This document shows positions 59,876 through 64,000 of a stretch of 64,000 nt of DNA, piece by piece. The translations under genes and the position numbers were made by a program. Source of the DNA: Butyrivibrio sp. MC2013 (GTDB taxonomy: Bacteria; Bacillota; Clostridia; Lachnospirales; Lachnospiraceae); the NCBI RefSeq assembly GCF_000424585.1, contig NZ_AUKE01000012.1, forward strand, positions 60,368 to 124,367. The letters are read 5' to 3'. The notes under the pieces are model-generated. The model worked only from the letters and a program-made list of their open reading frames with translations. It searched no databases and was not told the DNA's origin. Position 1 is the first letter of the stretch. Each line of letters opens with the position of its first letter.

Positions 59876-60315
59876 GGTTTTTCCTCTTTTGTCTTGATAT
59901 TTATTTCTTAAACTGCTTATAGCCTTTATTGATATTTGTTTTAATTATAACACCCCCTAGCTTATATCAACAAGAAATTATGAAATAAATCTATATAAAT
60001 TGATAATGTTTATTTTTATTAATAGCAAATATTTGCAAATCAATTCAAAATCAAAGCACATTAATATTGCCAAATGCAAATCTTTATTATTGATTTATAT
60101 CTGTTTTTTCGAGAAAAGTAACTCTACGGCAAATCTGTAAAAGCGTGTCACTGACTTCAAACCTAGCTATATCAAGACTTTGAGCATATTTACTTTTGAT
60201 TTGCCGGCCGCAGCAAGCTTTTTAGTGGAAAATTTTGGAGTTTCTTGCATTATATAACAGCCCTGGGATCCTTCTTTGATCACCGGACTGTTATGCCTTC
60301 AGGATGAAATAAAAA
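59876..60315. other. Gene-free spacer with an outlying iteron
   Basis: AT-rich, no ORF supported. At 60225-60240 it has GTGGAAAATTTTGGAG, a full match to the origin iteron consensus GTGGAA-N6-GGAG, on the far side of the initiator gene from the main array and upstream of the MerR-like gene. A GCAAG/CTTGC inverted pair surrounds it (60214-60248). Confidence 0.65.
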
Positions 60316-60363
60316 CACTTCTCTTAATAATCAAAATAATATATCTGATTATTAAGAGAAGTG
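60316..60363 (-). terminator. Terminator of the replication initiator gene
   Basis: A perfect 18-bp stem (CACTTCTCTTAATAATCA and complement) with a 12-base loop. TGTTTTTATTTC follows on the minus strand, 24 bases after the initiator stop. Confidence 0.9.
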
Positions 60364-60386
60364 AGAGAGTACGCTTTAAACTCTGA

Positions 60387-61544
60387 TCAATTTGCAAGGA
60401 ATTCCTTTTCAATGCTTTCAAAATCATATTGATTTTCCATGAAGCTGTCTTTTTTGGACGTTCTGGTTCCGCTTGACTTGGGTCTGTCATAATCCTTTTT
60501 GATGGCATCAATCATCCAGCCCACTGTATTATCAATACCTCCCTGAAGAGAAGCAATATCCCAAGCCTTGGCGACTCTGTCCACATCATAAGCAGCAGCC
60601 TCTGCAATAGCCCTAATATCCTTGGCATTAAGATTTGCACCGGAGAGGATATCCCTAATCTCAAACATTCTATCCATTTTTTCATCTTCGGTAAGTCCCG
60701 TAAGAGTGGGAGAGGACTTTTCAACGGTACCTTCTCTGTCTACAACCGTGAATATAATCTGATGGACTTTACCTCCACGTCCTCTCTTAACAGTGTCATA
60801 TGAAACTGTAATTCCTGTCATTGGGCTTTGGTTTATCTCATTGACAGCAACCTCTATGACGTATTTCTTAAAGTCTCTCCAGCTCTCATAATGCTTTTCA
60901 GGAGATTTCTCAACAGCCTTTTCATAGTCAGGGCTCTCACTTCCTTTTAGAAATCTCTGTACTACGTCCAGCTCAGCATTTACAACACCAAGCTCTAGCT
61001 TAAGCTCAGCAATAGAGTAGGAGATATGCTTTGATTTATAGACTTCAGACTTCAATAGCTCATATAGACGAAAGGAATACACAGATTTAAAAGAGAGCAT
61101 AGTGGTAAGAGATAGTCTTGTGAACTTACTCTTTAGATTTACAATATAATCCTTCATATACGGGTTATAATATATCCTGAGCTTTGAATCCTCATATGAA
61201 GCTCTTATGATGAAGGAATAATAGTCAAATTTGTTCTTGCTGGGATCCTTGGCGCCAATAGATCGACTGGTCATGCCTTGCGCAGCAGCATCCAGCTGAT
61301 CATAAAAGGAGCCGGATTTGGAGCCAAGCAACTTTCTTATTGTATTAGCAGGGATTTCCGAAACCAAAACTCCGTTACTCTCCTGATGGAGATTATCCAG
61401 ATCGGCAAATGATATTGCCAAAAGCTTATTTTCCAGGAGAGAACTGTTATATTTCGCACTGATAAGAAAATTACTCTTACTGTAATCATCATTAGGGATC
61501 AGCTTTGCAACTTCCTTGGCGTTTTCAATATTATCCTTTTTCAC
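60387..61544 (-). CDS. Rep_3-family replication initiator protein
   Basis: A 385-residue initiator with two winged-helix domains. The N-terminal WH1 region shows NFLISAKYNSSLLENKLLAI and PANTIRKLLGSKSGSFYDQL. The linker has the family phrase SLTTMLSFKSVYSFRLYELL (about 140-160), typical of RepB/RepE-like proteins, and WH2 follows (ISYSIAELKLELGV, YESWRDFKKYVIEVAVNEIN). It binds iterons as a monomer and opens the origin. The GTG at 61544 is favoured (GAGAGGGG upstream); a TTG at 61562 is possible. Iterons begin about 80 bases upstream of the gene, the normal arrangement. Confidence 0.9.
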   Translation of the reverse strand: MKKDNIENAKEVAKLIPNDDYSKSNFLISAKYNSSLLENKLLAISFADLDNLHQESNGVLVSEIPANTIRKLLGSKSGSFYDQLDAAAQGMTSRSIGAKDPSKNKFDYYSFIIRASYEDSKLRIYYNPYMKDYIVNLKSKFTRLSLTTMLSFKSVYSFRLYELLKSEVYKSKHISYSIAELKLELGVVNAELDVVQRFLKGSESPDYEKAVEKSPEKHYESWRDFKKYVIEVAVNEINQSPMTGITVSYDTVKRGRGGKVHQIIFTVVDREGTVEKSSPTLTGLTEDEKMDRMFEIRDILSGANLNAKDIRAIAEAAAYDVDRVAKAWDIASLQGGIDNTVGWMIDAIKKDYDRPKSSGTRTSKKDSFMENQYDFESIEKEFLAN

Positions 61545-61662
61545 TCCAAATTCCCCTCTCAAACCCCAATTTATACCACAAAATCAAATATATTATAGCA
61601 GTTGATTTAAAATAATACCACATATTTCTCCACATAATAGTAAAAATACCTGCATATAGAGC

Positions 61663-61896
61663 CAAAGATGTGGAAGTTTTCGGGGTAATAGTCAAAAAGA
61701 TGTGGAATAATTTGGAGTTTGATATTTAAAAGAAGTGGAAAATATTGGAGATAGAACATAAACTTGTGGAAGATTATGGAGTCATTACGAAAATAGCGTA
61801 TTTAAAGCCTTTTCCGATGTAAAAATAGTCTTTATGGTGGAATAGGATGGAGTTGAAATTACTATTTTTAGCCAAAGATGTGGAAGATTTTGGAGT
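61663..61896 (+). repeat. Iteron array, left arm (plus orientation)
   Basis: Six copies of GTGGAA-N6-GGAG (one ends GGGG) start at 61670, 61702, 61735, 61766, 61837 and 61880. Spacing is 32, 33 and 31 bases, then a gap of 71 (about two periods) and 43. Several copies are preceded by GAT or CTT. The array lies between the initiator gene and the right arm. Confidence 0.9.
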
Positions 61897-61941
61897 ATAT
61901 GACCAGGGAGCTCTAAAAATTTCCTCAAAAAGCGATTTTTT

Positions 61942-62102
61942 TCCCATTTTCCTCCACAAGTAACTCTTTTTTCTCCCACAAAAAGCACCTTTTTCCTCCA
62001 CAAGTTGCCATAAAAGGAGACTACAGAATATTCCACAAATTACTCTGTAGGATTCCACAAATTACTCCAGCCTATTCCACAAGCTTCTCCAAAATACTCC
62101 AC
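61942..62102 (-). repeat. Iteron array, right arm (minus orientation)
   Basis: Seven copies of the same core on the minus strand occupy 62087-62102, 62065-62080, 62043-62058, 62021-62036, 61986-62001, 61964-61979 and 61942-61957. The period is exactly 22 bases with one 35-base step. The outer two match the consensus exactly or with one change; the inner five are degenerate at the GGAG end. Confidence 0.9.
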
Positions 62103-62395
62103 CAAAAAACGTCAGACATATGGAAAATACAGCATTTACATAAAGATAAAATAAATAAACAAATGTTGTTAATAAAATAATAAAACAACAACAAAGTTGT
62201 ATGAGATTAAAATCGGGCAAAAATAGCAGCTGCAGAGATATAGACTTTTACAGGAATAAAAGATCCGGAAAAAGTCTGACAATCAAATGAAATTGAAAAC
62301 ATTAACAGAATATCAGAAATAATTGCTACAAAGAAGATAAAGCTATACAATTAGTATTGGATAATTCTGTACATAAAAAAACAAAAGGAAAAGTC

Positions 62396-63028
62396 ATGGA
62401 AATAAGAGATAAGATTTTTTCAGAAGTAAATATGTACAAAAGGCTAAAAAAAGCAGCAAAAGCCGAAGAACTGACGAATTTTGAAAAAGCTATAGATTAT
62501 GCCAAAACAATGCATAACGGTATGAAGAGAAAATCCAATCGTTATCGTAAAGGAACAGAAGTTCCATATATTGCACATCCTCTGATGATGGCTTGTCATG
62601 CTCATGCTCTCGGGATTAAAGATGATACAGTACTATCTGTAATAATGCTTCATGATGTATGTGAAGAATGTGATATAACACCTGAACAACTACCTTTTCC
62701 CAAGGAGATAACAGAAGAAGTCAAAAGACTTACCAAAAAAGAAGGACAGGAAACATCAGAATATTACAGAATAATAGGAGAGAGTTCCACGGCATCCATT
62801 GTCAAAGCTTTGGACAGAGTAAACAATGTATCAACAATGGCTAGCTCATTTCCAAAATATAAAGAGCTCGAATATATTGAAGAAACCGAGAAGTATGTCT
62901 ATCCGCTTCTTGATAAGATAAAAATAGAATACACAGATTACAGCGATGCCGTATTTGTCATTAAATATCATTTAAGAGCATTACTTGAAACCAGTAAATG
63001 CCTGATAATAGGTGAAAATATCAATTAA
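62396..63028 (+). CDS. HD-domain protein resembling small alarmone (ppGpp) hydrolase
   Basis: A 210-residue protein with the SpoT/Mesh1-type HD fold. His61 is in YIAHPLMMACHAHALG, His86-Asp87 and Glu90 in VIMLHDVCEEC, and Asp140 in KALDRVNNVSTM. These cover the metal-binding and catalytic positions, except that the usual HDxxED reads HDxxEE (Glu91). It may hydrolyse (p)ppGpp or a related nucleotide; activity is uncertain because of that change. There is no synthetase domain. The ATG at 62396 has AAAAGGAA upstream; a TTG at 62357 is less likely. It is transcribed away from the origin, 19 bases before the protease gene. Confidence 0.8.
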   Translation: MEIRDKIFSEVNMYKRLKKAAKAEELTNFEKAIDYAKTMHNGMKRKSNRYRKGTEVPYIAHPLMMACHAHALGIKDDTVLSVIMLHDVCEECDITPEQLPFPKEITEEVKRLTKKEGQETSEYYRIIGESSTASIVKALDRVNNVSTMASSFPKYKELEYIEETEKYVYPLLDKIKIEYTDYSDAVFVIKYHLRALLETSKCLIIGENIN

Positions 63029-63047
63029 TTATAATGGGAGGAATATC

Positions 63048-64000
63048 ATGGCAGACAGACCCCACTCAAGACAAAAAGGTTCGTCTCAGGGAAGCGGACA
63101 TGTAAGTAAGAGTGACAACGCAGCAGGATATGGCAAAACAGGAAATACTTCAGGACTTCATACTTCGCCATCATCATCTCAATATAATAAGGCTCCTGTA
63201 GCGCAGCAGAGAACAGGAGGCAGAAGAGGATCAATAATGCCTCTTCTTATTGTAGCAGTTATTGTATTTTTGTATTTTTCCAGATCCATGGGATCAGTAG
63301 ATACAGGAAGCTCAAACCAGTCTGTTACATCAAGCTCCGGTAGTAGTCAGACATCTATTTTTGGAGGATTATCCGGCAGCAATTATCAGACTCCCAGCAT
63401 GTCAAACAGTGGAAACGGATGGATGACAACAAACTCATCTGCTTACAATGACAGCTCCATGTCCCAGGTAGACAGAAACATCGATCCATCAGCCAGAGAG
63501 AAATATGTACAGCTTAAGGGCTCGGGAGAGGATACTGTTACAATAATGGTCTACATGTGCGGAGCAGATCTGGAATCCAGAAGCGGCATGGCAACATCAG
63601 ACCTTAATGAAATGGCTGCAGCCAATCTTTCGGATAAAGTAAACCTCATAGTGGAAACCGGCGGAGCCAGGAAATGGAATAACTCTGTAGTATCTTCAAA
63701 GACAAATCAGAGGTGGCAGGTAGTAAAGGGTGGTCTTAAATCACTGGACAATAACGTAGGATCTAAAGCAATGACAGACCCTGAGACCCTTGTAGACTTT
63801 ATTAAATTTGCATCATCTAATTATCCTGCTGACAGATATATGCTGATCTTCTGGGATCATGGCGGCGGTTCAGTGTCCGGATACGGATATGATGAGCTCT
63901 TTCCCGGAAGCACCATGACCATAGATGAGATATCATCAGCACTAAAGAAGACAGGAATAAAGTATGATTTTGTAGGATTTGATGCATGCCTTATGGCAGG
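63048..64000 (+). CDS. Membrane-anchored clostripain-family (C11) cysteine protease, 5' part
   Basis: The 317 visible codons run off the window. A hydrophilic Ser/Gly/Gln-rich cytoplasmic start (1-60) is followed by one membrane helix (MPLLIVAVIVFLYF, about 63-80) and a Ser/Asn-rich linker to about 150. The peptidase C11 domain follows: TIMVYMCGADLESRSG, catalytic His in IFWDHGGGSVSGYG (about 270), catalytic Cys in FVGFDACLMAG at the window edge. The family cleaves after Arg or Lys and is usually secreted. A GGGAGGAA site precedes the ATG. The low-complexity linker would hold the domain away from the membrane. Confidence 0.9.
   Translation, partial: MADRPHSRQKGSSQGSGHVSKSDNAAGYGKTGNTSGLHTSPSSSQYNKAPVAQQRTGGRRGSIMPLLIVAVIVFLYFSRSMGSVDTGSSNQSVTSSSGSSQTSIFGGLSGSNYQTPSMSNSGNGWMTTNSSAYNDSSMSQVDRNIDPSAREKYVQLKGSGEDTVTIMVYMCGADLESRSGMATSDLNEMAAANLSDKVNLIVETGGARKWNNSVVSSKTNQRWQVVKGGLKSLDNNVGSKAMTDPETLVDFIKFASSNYPADRYMLIFWDHGGGSVSGYGYDELFPGSTMTIDEISSALKKTGIKYDFVGFDACLMA

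Larger units (their letters stand above)
61545..62395. other. Predicted origin of replication of the replicon
   Basis: The region contains 13 iterons in two opposed arrays (61663-62102) next to a Rep_3 initiator gene. It is followed by a very AT-rich tract (62125-62220) suitable for strand opening. No perfect DnaA box was found. Short frames at 61774-62058 are products of the repeats and not genes. The promoter of the HD-domain gene must lie near the right end. Confidence 0.85.

Noticed and set aside
61774..62058. Overlapping minus-strand frames of 83-94 codons in the origin
   Set aside because: They are produced by the iteron repeats, lack ribosome sites and protein-like composition, and the two frames overlap fully.

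Overview
The window looks like a moderately AT-rich Firmicute of the Lachnospiraceae, most like Butyrivibrio or Pseudobutyrivibrio. That is an inference from gene content: an Ech-type hydrogenase subunit, many glycoside hydrolases, orphan ABC sugar importers without ATPases, several GGDEF proteins, and strong AGGAGG ribosome binding sites. No rRNA, tRNA or CRISPR array was seen. The right end (56-63 kb) carries a Rep_3-type initiator, a double iteron array and an actin-type ParM/ParR partition system, so the window probably belongs to a secondary replicon (chromid or megaplasmid) rather than the main chromosome.

Layout. 0-5.2 kb: truncated EchA-like hydrogenase subunit, divergent hypA, and an overlapping pair of membrane diguanylate cyclases. 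5.3-7.6 kb: polar amino acid ABC importer. 7.7-20.5 kb: nine co-directional genes on the minus strand that form a coherent N,N'-diacetylchitobiose pathway. In transcription order they are two LplB/YtcP-type permeases, a lipoprotein binding protein, a GH94 phosphorylase of the chitobiose phosphorylase type, a phosphohexomutase, a YesM-like kinase, a second binding protein, a YesN-like regulator and NagA. 20.5-21.2 kb: non-coding, with a candidate C-rich small RNA and a modular palindromic repeat. 21.2-33.6 kb: ArsR-type regulator, then a maltodextrin locus (GH13, GH31, MalG, MalF, MalE, LacI regulator, secreted GH13 amylase). 33.8-46 kb: mixed housekeeping and stress genes (glutathione peroxidase, barnase/barstar pair, HicB-like protein, metNIQ, thioredoxin, small unknowns, UPF0340, TcdA, a third diguanylate cyclase, an orphan sugar-binding lipoprotein). 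46-50 kb: DeoR regulator and a mannitol-type PTS with a zinc polyol dehydrogenase. 50-56 kb: beta-glucosidase GH3, beta-mannosidase GH2 and a mutarotase-like protein. 56-63 kb: replication and partition module, a small alarmone-hydrolase-like HD protein, and the start of a membrane-anchored clostripain-type protease.

Points most worth following up: the chitobiose phosphorolysis locus with a kinase/binding-protein/regulator sensory trio; the PTS gene in which IICB and IIA are separated only by a -1 frame change at a run of nine A; the origin with iterons of consensus GTGGAA-N6-GGAG in two opposed arrays (about 32-bp and 22-bp phasing) plus an outlying copy; a repeated three-hairpin element with a compensatory base-pair change between copies, placed 5' of genes; and a candidate C-rich sRNA. 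Gene functions are read from family motifs recognised by eye. No database search was run.
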